This document shows, piece after piece, positions 1 through 9,276 of a DNA stretch of 64,000 nucleotides. Position numbers and translations under genes: made by a program. Within the stretch, counting starts at the first letter, position 1. Each line of letters begins with the position of its first letter. The notes under the pieces were generated by a model. That model was not told the DNA's origin, did not search any database, and saw only the letters and a list, made by a program, of their open reading frames with translations. The stretch lies in NCBI GenBank assembly GCA_028866275.1, contig JAGWIK010000002.1:62001-126000 (forward strand), given 5' to 3'. This DNA is from Alphaproteobacteria bacterium. Lineage in GTDB: Bacteria > Pseudomonadota > Alphaproteobacteria > UBA9219.

Positions 1-308
1 GGCTGCGCGGATCGGACGGCATTGTCGGCGCGTGCAAGAAAAAGCTTGGCATCGGGCCGGGCGAAAGCACGGCGGACGGCAAATTCACGGTGGTCGAGGT
101 CGAATGCATGGGCGCCTGCGTCAACGCGCCGATGGTTCAGATTAACGACGATTATTACGAGGATTTGTCGCCCGAACTGATGGAAAAAATTCTCGACGAT
201 CTGGCCGCGGGGCGCAAACCGCCGCCGGGGTCGCAAACGGGCCGCCGCGGGTCGTGCGCACAGAACGGGCCGACGAGCTTGAAGGAAAAGGCGAAGTCAG
301 ATGCTTGA
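1..308 (+). CDS. nuoE: NADH-quinone oxidoreductase subunit E, 3' part
   Basis: The gene begins before the window; the reading frame is open from base 3. NuoE is the small 2Fe-2S subunit of the NADH-oxidising arm of complex I. The motif ECMGAC followed by [10 protein letters not shown] is the second cysteine pair of the NuoE 2Fe-2S site; the first pair lies upstream of the window. A basic tail of about 30 residues ([15 protein letters not shown] and on) follows the fold. Its stop overlaps the nuoF start by 8 bases, which suggests translational coupling. Confidence 0.95.
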   Translation, partial: LRGSDGIVGACKKKLGIGPGESTADGKFTVVEVECMGACVNAPMVQINDDYYEDLSPELMEKILDDLAAGRKPPPGSQTGRRGSCAQNGPTSLKEKAKSDA

Positions 309-1581
309 AGATAAAGACCGCATTTTCACCAATCTGTATGGCTTCGACGGCTGGAACCTCGCGGCGGCGCGGCGGCGCGGCGTGTGGGACGGCACCGGCG
401 ACATCATCAAGAAGGGCCAGCCGTGGGTTGTCGAGGAAACCAAGAATTCCGGCCTGCGCGGACGCGGCGGGGCAGGATTTCCCACCGGCATGAAATGGTC
501 GTTCATGCCCAAGCCTTCGGACAAGCCGCATTATTTATTGGTCAATGCCGACGAATCCGAACCCGGCACATGCAAAGACCGCGATATTTTGCGTTACGAT
601 CCGCATCGGTTGCTGGAAGGCGTGCTGATCGCCGCCTTCGCCATCAACGCGCATACGGCCTATATCTATGTGCGCGGCGAATATTATAACGAAGCCTCGC
701 ATTTGCAGCAGGCAATCGACGAAGCCTATTCATATGGCTTGCTCGGCAAAAATGCCTGCGGGTCGGGTTGGGACTGCGACGTTTATTTGCATCGCGGTGC
801 GGGCGCCTATGTCTGTGGCGAAGAAACCGCGTTGATGGAAAGCCTGGAAGGCAAAAAGGGCCAGCCGCGCAACAAACCGCCCTTTCCGGCGGGGGCGGGG
901 CTTTATTCATGCCCGACCACGATCAACAATGTCGAAACGATTGCCTCCGTGCCGGAAATTTTGCGTCGCGGCGCGACATGGTTCAGCGGTTTCGGCCGGC
1001 CCAAAAATAACGGCACCAAGCTGTTTTCTATCTCCGGTCATGTTGAACAGCCGTGCAATGTCGAAGAGGCGATGAGCATTCCGCTCAAGGAACTGGTGGA
1101 AAAACATGCGGGCGGTGTGCGCGGCGGGTGGGATAACCTGCTGGCCATCATTCCCGGCGGGTCGTCGACGCCGATTTTGCCGCGCGAAATTTGCGACACC
1201 GTGTTGATGGATTTCGACGCGCTGCGCGAAGTGCGTTCCGGCCTCGGCACCGCGGCGGTCATCGTCATGGACAAATCGACGGACGTTATCTATGCCATCG
1301 CGCGGCTGGCCAAATTCTATATGCATGAAAGCTGCGGCCAATGCACGCCCTGCCGCGAAGGCACGGCGTGGTTGTGGCGCATGATGCAACGCATGGTGCG
1401 CGGCGACGCCACGGTTGCGGAAATCGACCAGTTGCTTGACGTCACCAAGGAAATCGAAGGCCATACCATCTGCGCTTTCGGCGACGGCGCGGTGTGGCCG
1501 GTGCAGGGCCTGATCCGGCATTTCAAGCCGCAGATGATCGAGCGCATCGAGCAATATCGCAAAATAGCAAAGGCGGCGTAG
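301..1581 (+). CDS. nuoF: NADH-quinone oxidoreductase subunit F
   Basis: 426 residues, the usual NuoF length. This is the flavoprotein that binds NADH and FMN and passes electrons to the Fe-S chain of complex I. Residues about 51-63 ([13 protein letters not shown]) form the glycine-rich FMN/NADH site. The N3 4Fe-4S ligands are visible as ESCGQCTPC (C345, C348, C351) plus the distal C391 in ICAFGDG. It overlaps nuoE by 8 bases. Two unrelated small genes sit between it and nuoG, where nuoG would normally follow directly. Confidence 0.98.
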   Translation: MLEDKDRIFTNLYGFDGWNLAAARRRGVWDGTGDIIKKGQPWVVEETKNSGLRGRGGAGFPTGMKWSFMPKPSDKPHYLLVNADESEPGTCKDRDILRYDPHRLLEGVLIAAFAINAHTAYIYVRGEYYNEASHLQQAIDEAYSYGLLGKNACGSGWDCDVYLHRGAGAYVCGEETALMESLEGKKGQPRNKPPFPAGAGLYSCPTTINNVETIASVPEILRRGATWFSGFGRPKNNGTKLFSISGHVEQPCNVEEAMSIPLKELVEKHAGGVRGGWDNLLAIIPGGSSTPILPREICDTVLMDFDALREVRSGLGTAAVIVMDKSTDVIYAIARLAKFYMHESCGQCTPCREGTAWLWRMMQRMVRGDATVAEIDQLLDVTKEIEGHTICAFGDGAVWPVQGLIRHFKPQMIERIEQYRKIAKAA

Positions 1582-1583
1582 TC

Positions 1584-1976
1584 ATGAATATATCGTTTAA
1601 AGCGGCGCTAGGACTTTTCAGGCGTAACAACAAGTCCGGAACAGAAACCTTGGCGCTGCGCGTCAAATCGGCCTGTGGCATCAATGTTTTTAAATCCGGC
1701 ATTCAATTGCCGCGTGATGCGGACATGCTTGCCGCCGTCGAAACCATCAATGCGCGTATCGGTGAAAATAGCGCGGGATCATCTTGCTATATAACTTGCA
1801 CCGAGCACGGCCATTTTGTTCATGACAAGGCCGAGCAAGGTCGCGCCCTGACCATCTTTCCGCAGGGCAGCGCGGCGTTGCTGCCGTTTCTGGAAAAATT
1901 TGTCGAAAGCGGCCTTGATCTGCGTGCCTATATGGCCGCGCGCTCCTGTCATCAACCGTTGAAGCTGGCTGCATGA
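1584..1976 (+). CDS. Unrecognised small protein between nuoF and nuoG
   Basis: 130 residues from the ATG two bases after the nuoF stop. An in-frame ATG inside nuoF (1494) would add 30 residues and I reject it. I do not recognise a family. There is no signal peptide and no membrane segment; the N-terminus is basic (FRRNNKSGTE). A Cys pair lies in SSCYITCTEHGHFVHD, and the C-terminal half reads like a folded globular domain. The downstream ORF starts inside its stop codon (ATGA). Placement in the nuo operon suggests co-expression with complex I, but nothing shows a role in it. Confidence 0.7.
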   Translation: MNISFKAALGLFRRNNKSGTETLALRVKSACGINVFKSGIQLPRDADMLAAVETINARIGENSAGSSCYITCTEHGHFVHDKAEQGRALTIFPQGSAALLPFLEKFVESGLDLRAYMAARSCHQPLKLAA

Positions 1977-2290
1977 TGTCCGTCCCCATCCCCGCAACGA
2001 CCAGATTGTCCGGCCCTCTATTCAGGCTTCGGCTGGATGGCGCAACGCCTGAACAAGCCCAGTGGATCGCCGGTTTTAACGCGGCGGCTTCGCGTATGGC
2101 CGTACAAAACGGCGTGCCGGACAGCGCACCCGTTCGGCCGGTCGCCCCTTGGGAAAGCTATCCCTTTGCTGTCCGCCCTCGCGACCATGCGCCTGTTATA
2201 GCCGCTACGAATTTTATCCCGTTTATGAAAGGCTGCGCGCGGCTGGCGGGTATCAGCAATAACTACATTCCAGAACCAATGGCCGTGTGA
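1973..2290 (+). CDS. Unrecognised small protein between nuoF and nuoG
   Basis: 105 residues, starting in an ATGA overlap with the preceding ORF and ending one base before the nuoG ATG, so it is tightly packed in the operon. I do not recognise it. It is soluble-looking, rich in proline and arginine (PVRPVAPWESYPFAVRPRD), with no Cys cluster, signal peptide or transmembrane helix. The close coupling on both sides argues for a real coding region. It could be a divergent protein specific to this lineage. Confidence 0.6.
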   Translation: MMSVPIPATTRLSGPLFRLRLDGATPEQAQWIAGFNAAASRMAVQNGVPDSAPVRPVAPWESYPFAVRPRDHAPVIAATNFIPFMKGCARLAGISNNYIPEPMAV

Positions 2291-2291
2291 C

Positions 2292-4343
2292 ATGCCTAAA
2301 CTGACCATCAACGGAACCGAACTTGAAGTCGCGCCGGGCACATCGGTGTTGCAGGCCTGCGAGCAATTGGGCATCGAAGTGCCGCGTTTCTGCTATCACG
2401 ACAAATTATCCGTGCCGGCCAGTTGCCGCATGTGCATGGTCGAAATCGAAAAAACGCCGAAACCGGTGGCCAGCTGCGCGATGCCGTGCGGCGACGGCAT
2501 GGTTGTCCACACCGACAGCCCGATGGTGAAAAAGGCGCGCGAAAACGTGATGGAAATGCTGTTGATCAACCATCCGCTCGATTGCCCCATCTGCGATCAG
2601 GGCGGCGAATGCGATCTGCAGGATCAGGCCGTTTCCTACGGCATGGATCACAGCCGTTACAACGAAGCCAAACGCGCCGTGACGGATAAAGAACTGGGGC
2701 CTTTGGTCAAGACGGTCATGACCCGTTGCATCCATTGCACGCGTTGCGTCCGTTTTGTCGATGAAATTTGCGGCACGCCGGAACTGGGCGGCATCAATCG
2801 CGGCGAGCATCTGGAAATCGGCACTTTCATCGACCGCGCGTTGACGTCCGAAATGTCGGGCAATCTGATCGATATCTGCCCCGTCGGCGCGTTGACCAAC
2901 AAACCGGCCGCCTTTACCGCGCGCGCATGGGAATTTCAAAAAACCGACAGCGTCGATGTATTCGACGCCATCGGATCGAATATCCGCATCGATGTGCGCG
3001 GCAATGAAGTCATGCGCGTTTTGCCGCGCCTGAACGAAGACGTCAACGAGGAATGGATCAACGATAAAACCCGTTTCGCCATCGACGGGCTGAAACGCCA
3101 ACGGCTTGATAAACCCTATGTGCGCCGCGACGGTAAATTGCAACCCGCGACATGGGCCGAAGCCTTTGCCGTTATCGCCGAACGGCTGCGTAACACCGCC
3201 CCCGATCGCGTCGGCGCGCTGGCCGGGCCGATGGTCGATTGCGAATCCATGTTCGCGCTGAAATCGCTGATGCTGGCTTTGGGTTCGCCCAATATGGATT
3301 GCCGCAGCGACGGCGCGGACTATGACATCTCGTCGCGCGCCGGTTATATCATGAACAGCGGCATCGCCGGCATCGAAGACACGGATGCTGTTTTACTGAT
3401 CGGAACCAACCCGCGCCACGAAGGCACGCTGGTCAATGCCCGTATTCGCAAACGCTGGCTGCGTGGCGGTTGCCGGGTCGGCATGGCCGGCGCGCCGGTC
3501 GATCTGGGCTATCCGTACAAACATATTGGCGACACGCCGCAGGCTTTGGCCGATCTGGCGTCGGGCAGGCATCCGTTTGCCGCGACCCTGAAAAACGCCA
3601 AGAAGCCGATGTTCATTCTGGGCGCGGGCGCGCTGGCGCGGCCCGACGGCGCGGCGTTGCATCGGGCGGTGCGGGAACTGGCGGAACAATTCAACATCGT
3701 GCGCGACGATTGGAACGGGTTTAACATATTGCAAATGGCGGCGTCGCGCGTCGGCGGCATCGATATTGATTTCCTGCCGCAAACCGGCGGGTCGGGCGCG
3801 CGCGGCATCCTTAGCGGCAAGATGGAAATCATCTGGCTGCTGGGCGCCGACGATATCGACATGCAGCATATCGGCAATGCGTTTGTCGTCTATCAAGGGC
3901 ATCACGGCGATGCCGGGGCGCATCGCGCCGATGTCATTCTGCCCGGCGCGGCCTATACCGAAAAATCCGGCATTTATGTCAATACCGAAGGCCGCCCGCA
4001 AATGGCGTTGCAGGCGGTGTTCCCGCCCGGCGAAGCCCGCGAAGACTGGAAGATTATCCGCGCTTTTTCCGATGCTATCGGCGAAACCCTGCCATTCAAT
4101 ACGCTGGCCGAACTGCGCCGGTCGATGATTGAATTTGCGCCTGTCTTGGGCGATATCGGCCATTGCAGGAAGGCGGAATGGAAAAAATTCGGCAAGGAAG
4201 GCGATGTTTCGGCTGCGCCCTTTGTGCCGGTTATCGCCAATTTCTATATGACCGATCCCATCAGCCGCGCGTCGGTGACGATGGCGAAATGCACCGATGA
4301 AATTTTGCCGCTGATAACTCCTGTGGCGGAGGCGGCGGAATGA
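2292..4343 (+). CDS. nuoG: NADH-quinone oxidoreductase subunit G
   Basis: 683 residues, typical of alphaproteobacterial NuoG. It is the large Fe-S subunit of the peripheral arm. The N-terminal 2Fe-2S ferredoxin domain carries C34, C45 and C48 (CRMC) and C62. [18 protein letters not shown] supplies the N5-type His/Cys cluster, and [10 protein letters not shown] with CPVGALT a further 4Fe-4S site. The rest is a molybdopterin-oxidoreductase-like fold without its catalytic cofactor role. The stop overlaps the nuoH start (ATGA). Confidence 0.98.
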   Translation: MPKLTINGTELEVAPGTSVLQACEQLGIEVPRFCYHDKLSVPASCRMCMVEIEKTPKPVASCAMPCGDGMVVHTDSPMVKKARENVMEMLLINHPLDCPICDQGGECDLQDQAVSYGMDHSRYNEAKRAVTDKELGPLVKTVMTRCIHCTRCVRFVDEICGTPELGGINRGEHLEIGTFIDRALTSEMSGNLIDICPVGALTNKPAAFTARAWEFQKTDSVDVFDAIGSNIRIDVRGNEVMRVLPRLNEDVNEEWINDKTRFAIDGLKRQRLDKPYVRRDGKLQPATWAEAFAVIAERLRNTAPDRVGALAGPMVDCESMFALKSLMLALGSPNMDCRSDGADYDISSRAGYIMNSGIAGIEDTDAVLLIGTNPRHEGTLVNARIRKRWLRGGCRVGMAGAPVDLGYPYKHIGDTPQALADLASGRHPFAATLKNAKKPMFILGAGALARPDGAALHRAVRELAEQFNIVRDDWNGFNILQMAASRVGGIDIDFLPQTGGSGARGILSGKMEIIWLLGADDIDMQHIGNAFVVYQGHHGDAGAHRADVILPGAAYTEKSGIYVNTEGRPQMALQAVFPPGEAREDWKIIRAFSDAIGETLPFNTLAELRRSMIEFAPVLGDIGHCRKAEWKKFGKEGDVSAAPFVPVIANFYMTDPISRASVTMAKCTDEILPLITPVAEAAE

Positions 4344-5353
4344 CCATGGCCGATATGCTCGACACCTATATCATTCCTTTTGTCTGGATGGTCGTCAAAA
4401 TCGTGGCGATTATCGTGCCGCTTTTAATAGCGGTTGCGTATCTGACCTATGCCGAACGCAAAGTCATGGCGGCGATGCAATTGCGCCGCGGGCCGAATGT
4501 GACGGGGCCGTTCGGGTTGCTGCAGCCGATGGCCGACGGCATTAAATTGCTGGGCAAGGAAACCATCATTCCCGCCGGAGCCAGCAAGGCGCTGTTCGTC
4601 ATGGCGCCGATGTTTACGTTCCTGCTGGCGTTGTCGGCATGGGCCGTTATTCCGTTTCAGGCGGGCATGGTTCTGGCCGACATTAATGTCGGCGTTTTAT
4701 ATCTGTTCGCGATTTCGTCGCTGTCGGTTTACGGCATCATCGTCGCCGGTTGGGCGTCGAATTCGAAATACGCGTTTTTGGGCGGGTTGCGGTCGGCGGC
4801 GCAGATGGTGTCGTACGAAGTTTCAATCGGCCTTGTCATCGTCACGGTTTTGCTGCGCACGGGGTCGTTGAATCTGTCGGCGATCGTCGAGGCGCAGCGT
4901 AACGGCTGGTTCGCCTGCGGCATGCTGTTCCCGATGTTCATCGTATTTTTTATCTCGGCGCTGGCGGAAACCAACCGCCATCCGTTCGATTTGCCCGAAG
5001 GCGAATCCGAACTGGTCGGCGGGTTCAATACCGAATATTCGTCGATGACCTTTGCTTTGTTCTTTCTTGGCGAATATGCCAATATGATCTTGCTGTCTGC
5101 GATGACATCGGTGTTGTTCCTTGGCGGGTGGCTGTCGCCTGTGGCCGCTTTGTCCTTCATCCCCGGCATTGTCTGGTTCTTCGCCAAAATCGCGTTTTGC
5201 CTGTTCGTGTTTTTGTGGGTGCGCGCGACCTTGCCGCGTTACCGGTATGACCAGCTGATGCGCGTGGGCTGGCGTTTCTTTTTGCCTTTGTCCCTGCTGT
5301 GGGTCGTTGTGACGGCGGGATATCTGGTTTATTTCCACAAGCTGCCGCATTAG
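4340..5353 (+). CDS. nuoH: NADH-quinone oxidoreductase subunit H
   Basis: 337 residues, about eight membrane helices. NuoH lies at the junction between the peripheral and membrane arms and forms part of the quinone channel. Signature segments are visible: [15 protein letters not shown] after the first helix, and [20 protein letters not shown], the conserved acidic loop near the quinone site. It overlaps nuoG by 4 bases and lies 10 bases before nuoI. Confidence 0.98.
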   Translation: MTMADMLDTYIIPFVWMVVKIVAIIVPLLIAVAYLTYAERKVMAAMQLRRGPNVTGPFGLLQPMADGIKLLGKETIIPAGASKALFVMAPMFTFLLALSAWAVIPFQAGMVLADINVGVLYLFAISSLSVYGIIVAGWASNSKYAFLGGLRSAAQMVSYEVSIGLVIVTVLLRTGSLNLSAIVEAQRNGWFACGMLFPMFIVFFISALAETNRHPFDLPEGESELVGGFNTEYSSMTFALFFLGEYANMILLSAMTSVLFLGGWLSPVAALSFIPGIVWFFAKIAFCLFVFLWVRATLPRYRYDQLMRVGWRFFLPLSLLWVVVTAGYLVYFHKLPH

Positions 5354-5363
5354 GGTTGGTGTC

Positions 5364-5849
5364 ATGTCTTTTATCCGCCCCGTCAAACGCCTGTTCCTTT
5401 TTGAAATCCTGCGCGGGATGGCTTTGACCTTTTTCTATATGTTCAAGCGCAAGGTGACGCTGAACTATCCTTATGAAAAAGGCCCCATCTCGCCGCGTTT
5501 TCGCGGTGAACATGCGCTGCGCCGCTATCCTAACGGCGAAGAACGCTGCATCGCCTGTAAATTGTGCGAAGCGATTTGCCCGGCGCAGGCCATCACGATC
5601 GAAGCCGAACCGCGCGCCGACGGCAGCCGCCGCACTACGCGTTACGATATCGACATGACCAAATGCATTTATTGCGGCCTGTGTCAGGAAGCATGCCCCG
5701 TCGACGCCATTGTCGAAGGGCCGAATTTCGAATTCGCCACCGAAACGCACGAAGAATTGCTGTTCACCAAGGAACGGCTGTTGACCAATGGCGACAGGTG
5801 GGAAGCGGAAATCGCCGCCAATCTGGCCGCCGACGCGAAATACAGGTGA
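5364..5849 (+). CDS. nuoI: NADH-quinone oxidoreductase subunit I
   Basis: 161 residues. This ferredoxin-like subunit carries the two 4Fe-4S clusters (N6a, N6b) that feed electrons toward the quinone site. Both motifs are intact: C62-I-A-C65-K-L-C68 with C72-P, and C101-I-Y-C104-G-L-C107 with C111-P. The N-terminal amphipathic stretch ([17 protein letters not shown]) fits membrane-surface docking against NuoH. Confidence 0.98.
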   Translation: MSFIRPVKRLFLFEILRGMALTFFYMFKRKVTLNYPYEKGPISPRFRGEHALRRYPNGEERCIACKLCEAICPAQAITIEAEPRADGSRRTTRYDIDMTKCIYCGLCQEACPVDAIVEGPNFEFATETHEELLFTKERLLTNGDRWEAEIAANLAADAKYR

Positions 5850-5853
5850 CGAT

Positions 5854-6462
5854 ATGATGCTCGAATCCGCCGTCTTTTATATTTTGTCCGCCGTGCTGCT
5901 GGCCTCGGCCAGCATGGTGATTGCGGCGCGCAATCCCGTGCATGCGGTGTTGTTCCTGATCCTGTGCTTCTTTAACGCCGCGGGTTTGTTTTTGTTGATG
6001 GGGGCGGAATTCGTCGCCTTCATCCTTGTCATCGTTTATGTCGGCGCGATTGCGGTTTTGTTCCTGTTCGTCGTCATGATGCTGGATGTTAATTTCCGCG
6101 CGTCCGGCCAACGGTTTCGCCGTTATCTGCCCGTTGGCGGCGCGGTCGCCCTGGTGCTGGCGGCGCAACTGGTGTTGATGTCGACGATGTGGATGACCGA
6201 CCCGATGGCCGTGTCGACCGCCAGCGGGCAGAATATCGTGGAAAACACCCGCGCCATCGGCCGCATTTTGTATACCGATTATTTCTATCCGTTTCAGGTG
6301 TCGGGGCTGGTTTTGCTGGTCGCGATGACGGGGGCCATTGTGTTGACGTTGCGCGAACGCAAGGACGCGCGGCATCAGAAAGTCGATCGCCAGCTCGACC
6401 GTCCCTTGGCGGAAATTATCGAAGTCCGTAAAATCACGCCGGGGCAGGGAGTTGACCTATGA
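5854..6462 (+). CDS. nuoJ: NADH-quinone oxidoreductase subunit J
   Basis: 202 residues from the ATG at 5854, five bases after the nuoI stop; the next codon is also ATG, so translation may begin at 5857. A longer in-frame start inside nuoI is not needed. Five hydrophobic helices are visible, with the NuoJ-typical segment GAEFVAFILVIVYVGAIAVL. It is part of the proton-conducting membrane arm. The tail after the last helix is charged and cytoplasmic. The next gene is not nuoK but a secreted protein that starts inside the nuoJ stop codon. Confidence 0.96.
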   Translation: MMLESAVFYILSAVLLASASMVIAARNPVHAVLFLILCFFNAAGLFLLMGAEFVAFILVIVYVGAIAVLFLFVVMMLDVNFRASGQRFRRYLPVGGAVALVLAAQLVLMSTMWMTDPMAVSTASGQNIVENTRAIGRILYTDYFYPFQVSGLVLLVAMTGAIVLTLRERKDARHQKVDRQLDRPLAEIIEVRKITPGQGVDL

Positions 6463-6995
6463 AATTGATGGCTTTTCTTGCATTGTTCGTTTTGTTTTTT
6501 GCCGCGCCCGTTCATGCCGATGCTGTGGCGGCGCAGGGTTCGGCGGCGGTTGATCCCAAGAACTATGCCATAGCGTTGCAGATCGTGCGGTCGTTCGATC
6601 TTAAAGCGCAATTGCACGGTGTTCTGGACGTCGTGTCGAAGACCATGTCGATGATTTTGAACAAGGAAAATCCGGGGCAGAGCGACAAAATCAACGCCAT
6701 TGTCGCCGGCGCGGTGGAAAAATCCGTATCGTCCCATCTCGGCGATATGGAAAAGAACGACGCCACTGTCTATGCCCAGATCTTTACCTATGACGAGCTG
6801 ACGCAACTGCGCGGTTTCTATCAATCGCCCGTCGGCCAGAAATTCATCAAGGCGACGCCGCAATTGATAAGCCGAAATGCCGCATTGAATCGCAGCATCA
6901 TGCTGTCGGCGATACAGGACGCCAACCGCGCGGTTATCGAACAAATGCATCAAGACGGAATGAAAATTCCCCAGAATATGGGAGGACGCCTATGA
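6459..6995 (+). CDS. Secreted DUF2059-like protein inside nuo operon
   Basis: 178 residues with a clear signal peptide (about residues 1-21, hydrophobic core [15 protein letters not shown]). The mature part is helical and holds the block [18 protein letters not shown], which matches the hallmark of DUF2059-type periplasmic proteins (aromatic, then SP-G-K/Q). Function is unknown. It overlaps nuoJ and nuoK by 4 bases each (both ATGA), and a GGAGG at 6981-6985 near its end serves nuoK. The coupling suggests fixed stoichiometry with complex I; a periplasmic assembly or stability role would be only a guess. Confidence 0.85.
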   Translation: MKLMAFLALFVLFFAAPVHADAVAAQGSAAVDPKNYAIALQIVRSFDLKAQLHGVLDVVSKTMSMILNKENPGQSDKINAIVAGAVEKSVSSHLGDMEKNDATVYAQIFTYDELTQLRGFYQSPVGQKFIKATPQLISRNAALNRSIMLSAIQDANRAVIEQMHQDGMKIPQNMGGRL

Positions 6996-7315
6996 ATACC
7001 GGATTGATGACGATAGGCTTGCCGCATTTTCTGGTCGTGGCCGCGTTGCTGTTCACGATCGGCGTTATCGGCATTTTCGTGAACCGCCGTAACGTAATCG
7101 TTATTCTGATGGCGATCGAGTTGATCCTGCTGGCTGTCAATATCAACTTCGTCGCTTTTTCCGTTTATCAACATAATCTGATCGGGCAGGTTTTCACGAT
7201 GATCGTCCTGACCGTGGCCGCCGCCGAAGCCGCCATCGGTCTTGCCATCCTTGTCGTGCATTTCCGTAATCGCGGCGATATCGCCGTCGATCATGCCAAT
7301 ATCATGAAGGGCTAG
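6992..7315 (+). CDS. nuoK: NADH-quinone oxidoreductase subunit K
   Basis: 107 residues, three membrane helices, typical NuoK. The conserved membrane glutamates are visible in [14 protein letters not shown] and [12 protein letters not shown]; these belong to the proton-translocation path linking NuoH/J to NuoN. The start is set by GGAGG at 6981-6985 and the ATGA overlap with the DUF2059-like gene. The stop is two bases from nuoL. Confidence 0.97.
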   Translation: MNTGLMTIGLPHFLVVAALLFTIGVIGIFVNRRNVIVILMAIELILLAVNINFVAFSVYQHNLIGQVFTMIVLTVAAAEAAIGLAILVVHFRNRGDIAVDHANIMKG

Positions 7316-7317
7316 CG

Positions 7318-9270
7318 ATGCATTTGCCGTATGACATTCTTGCTGTTTTCCCGACATTGTTGGGGGCTGCCGTCGCGGGGTTGTTCGGGCGCGTCATTGG
7401 CGAACGTGCGTCGCAACTGGTCACCTGCGCGGGCGTATTGCTGGCCGCCGCGGCGTCGATGATGTTGTTTTCGCGCGGGCAGGTCAGCGACCATGTGTTG
7501 ATGGACTGGCTGCAATCGGGCGAATTGTCGGCGAACTGGAGCATAAAAATAGATACGCTGGCGGCCTTGATGCTGACCATCATCAATGGCGTGTCGTCGA
7601 TGATTCATATTTATTCGATCGGCTATATGAAAGATGACGACAGACCCGACAGCGGCATGTCGCGCTTTATGGCCTATCTGAGCTTGTTTACTTTCTTCAT
7701 GTCGATGCTGGTGGTGTCGGACAATTTGTTGCAATTGTTCTTTGGATGGGAAGGCGTCGGGCTGGCGTCCTATCTGTTGATCAATTTCTGGTACGAAAAA
7801 GACAGCGCCAATAACGCCGCGATCAAGGCCTTTATCGTCAATCGTGTCGGCGATTTCGGTTTCGCGCTTGGTATTTTCGCCTGTTATCAGGTTTTCGGGT
7901 CGATTACCTATGCCGATATTTTTGCCAAGGCGCCGGGATTGGCGTCGGATCATTTTACCTTTCTGGGCTGTACGGTTCCGACATTGACGACCATTTGCCT
8001 GTTGCTGTTTTTCGGCGCGATGGGCAAATCGGCGCAATTGGGGCTGCATACATGGCTGGCCGACGCGATGGAAGGGCCGACCCCTGTTTCTGCGCTGATC
8101 CACGCCGCCACCATGGTCACGGCGGGCGTGTTCATGCTGGCGCGTTTGTCGCCGTTGTTCGAATATGCGCCGGCGGCGCTGGCCGTCGTTACCGTGGTCG
8201 GGGCGTTGACCTGTTTCATCGCGGCTTCGATCGGCTTGACGCAGTTCGACATTAAACGCGTGATCGCCTATTCGACGATGAGCCAGCTTGGCTACATGTT
8301 CATCGCTGCCGGCGTTTCGGCTTATTCCGCCGCGGTGTTTCATCTGATGACGCACGCTTTTTTCAAAGCCTTGCTGTTTCTGGCGGCGGGTTCCGTCATC
8401 CACGCTCTGTCGGGCGAACAGGATCTGCGTAACATGGGCGGGTTGTGGCGGCGGATCCCCTTCACCTATGCATTGATGTGGATCGGGTTTCTGGCTCTGG
8501 CGGGAGTCGGGCTGGAGAATGTGTTCGGCTTCGCCGGTTTTTATTCCAAGGATTTGATTTTGGAATCCGCGCTGGCCAGCGGCACGGGCGTCGGCAAATT
8601 CGCCTATATCCTCGGCACGGCCGCCGTGTTCATGACCGCGTTTTATTCGTGGCGTTTGCTGATTATGGCGTTTCACGGCACGCCGCGCGCCGACGCGGAT
8701 GTTATGGCGCATGTCCATGAATCGCCGTTGGTGATGTTGCTGCCGCTGGTTCCGCTGGCGCTGGGCGCGACGTTTGCCGGTTGGTATGGCTATGGCTGGT
8801 TCGGCGGCGCGGACAGGGAAGCGTTCTGGAAAGGCGCGCTGTTTATTCTGCCCGGCCATGATTCCATTGCTGGCGTGGTGGATGTGCCGGAATATGAAAA
8901 ATGGTTGCCTTTGGGCATGGCGTTGCCCGGTATTTTCTTCGCCTATATCTTCTATATGGTCAGGCCGGAATGGCCGGGTAAATTGGCGCGTGGGTTGGGC
9001 GGCCTTTACCGGTTGATTTACCGCAAATATTACTTCGACGAAGTCTATGGCTTCCTGTTCGCGCGTCCGGCGCAGGCTGTGGGACGTTTTTTATGGAAAA
9101 CGGGCGACGAGATCATCATCGACGGGCTTGGCCCCGACGGGTTTGCGTCTTTGTCGCGGCGGGTCGCGCGGCGCGTCGGCATGGCTGAAACCGGCTATCT
9201 GTATCACTATGCGTTCGCCATGATTTTGGGCGTGGCGGGTTTCGTTTCCTGGTTCTGGTTCAAGGGATAA
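7318..9270 (+). CDS. nuoL: NADH-quinone oxidoreductase subunit L
   Basis: 650 residues, the largest antiporter-like subunit, at the far end of the membrane arm. The conserved core is visible: GWEGVGLASYLLINFWYEK carrying the TM5 glutamate, HTWLADAMEGPTPVSALIHA with the Lys/His pathway, and the C-terminal segment leading to the lateral helix (KLARGLGGLYRLIYRKYYFD). Length and order are normal for the family. Confidence 0.98.
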   Translation: MHLPYDILAVFPTLLGAAVAGLFGRVIGERASQLVTCAGVLLAAAASMMLFSRGQVSDHVLMDWLQSGELSANWSIKIDTLAALMLTIINGVSSMIHIYSIGYMKDDDRPDSGMSRFMAYLSLFTFFMSMLVVSDNLLQLFFGWEGVGLASYLLINFWYEKDSANNAAIKAFIVNRVGDFGFALGIFACYQVFGSITYADIFAKAPGLASDHFTFLGCTVPTLTTICLLLFFGAMGKSAQLGLHTWLADAMEGPTPVSALIHAATMVTAGVFMLARLSPLFEYAPAALAVVTVVGALTCFIAASIGLTQFDIKRVIAYSTMSQLGYMFIAAGVSAYSAAVFHLMTHAFFKALLFLAAGSVIHALSGEQDLRNMGGLWRRIPFTYALMWIGFLALAGVGLENVFGFAGFYSKDLILESALASGTGVGKFAYILGTAAVFMTAFYSWRLLIMAFHGTPRADADVMAHVHESPLVMLLPLVPLALGATFAGWYGYGWFGGADREAFWKGALFILPGHDSIAGVVDVPEYEKWLPLGMALPGIFFAYIFYMVRPEWPGKLARGLGGLYRLIYRKYYFDEVYGFLFARPAQAVGRFLWKTGDEIIIDGLGPDGFASLSRRVARRVGMAETGYLYHYAFAMILGVAGFVSWFWFKG

Positions 9271-9276
9271 CAATCA

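Noticed and set aside
1494-1583. Longer start of the first nuoF-nuoG ORF inside nuoF
   Set aside because: The 30 extra residues are the nuoF C-terminus in another frame; the ATG at 1584 fits operon spacing.
2406-3143. Open frame of 245 codons on the - strand opposite nuoG
   Set aside because: Antisense shadow of nuoG; composition is atypical and no start signal is present.
7312-8859. Open frame of 515 codons on the - strand opposite nuoL
   Set aside because: Arg/Gln/His-rich antisense translation with no domain; nuoL is complete on the other strand.
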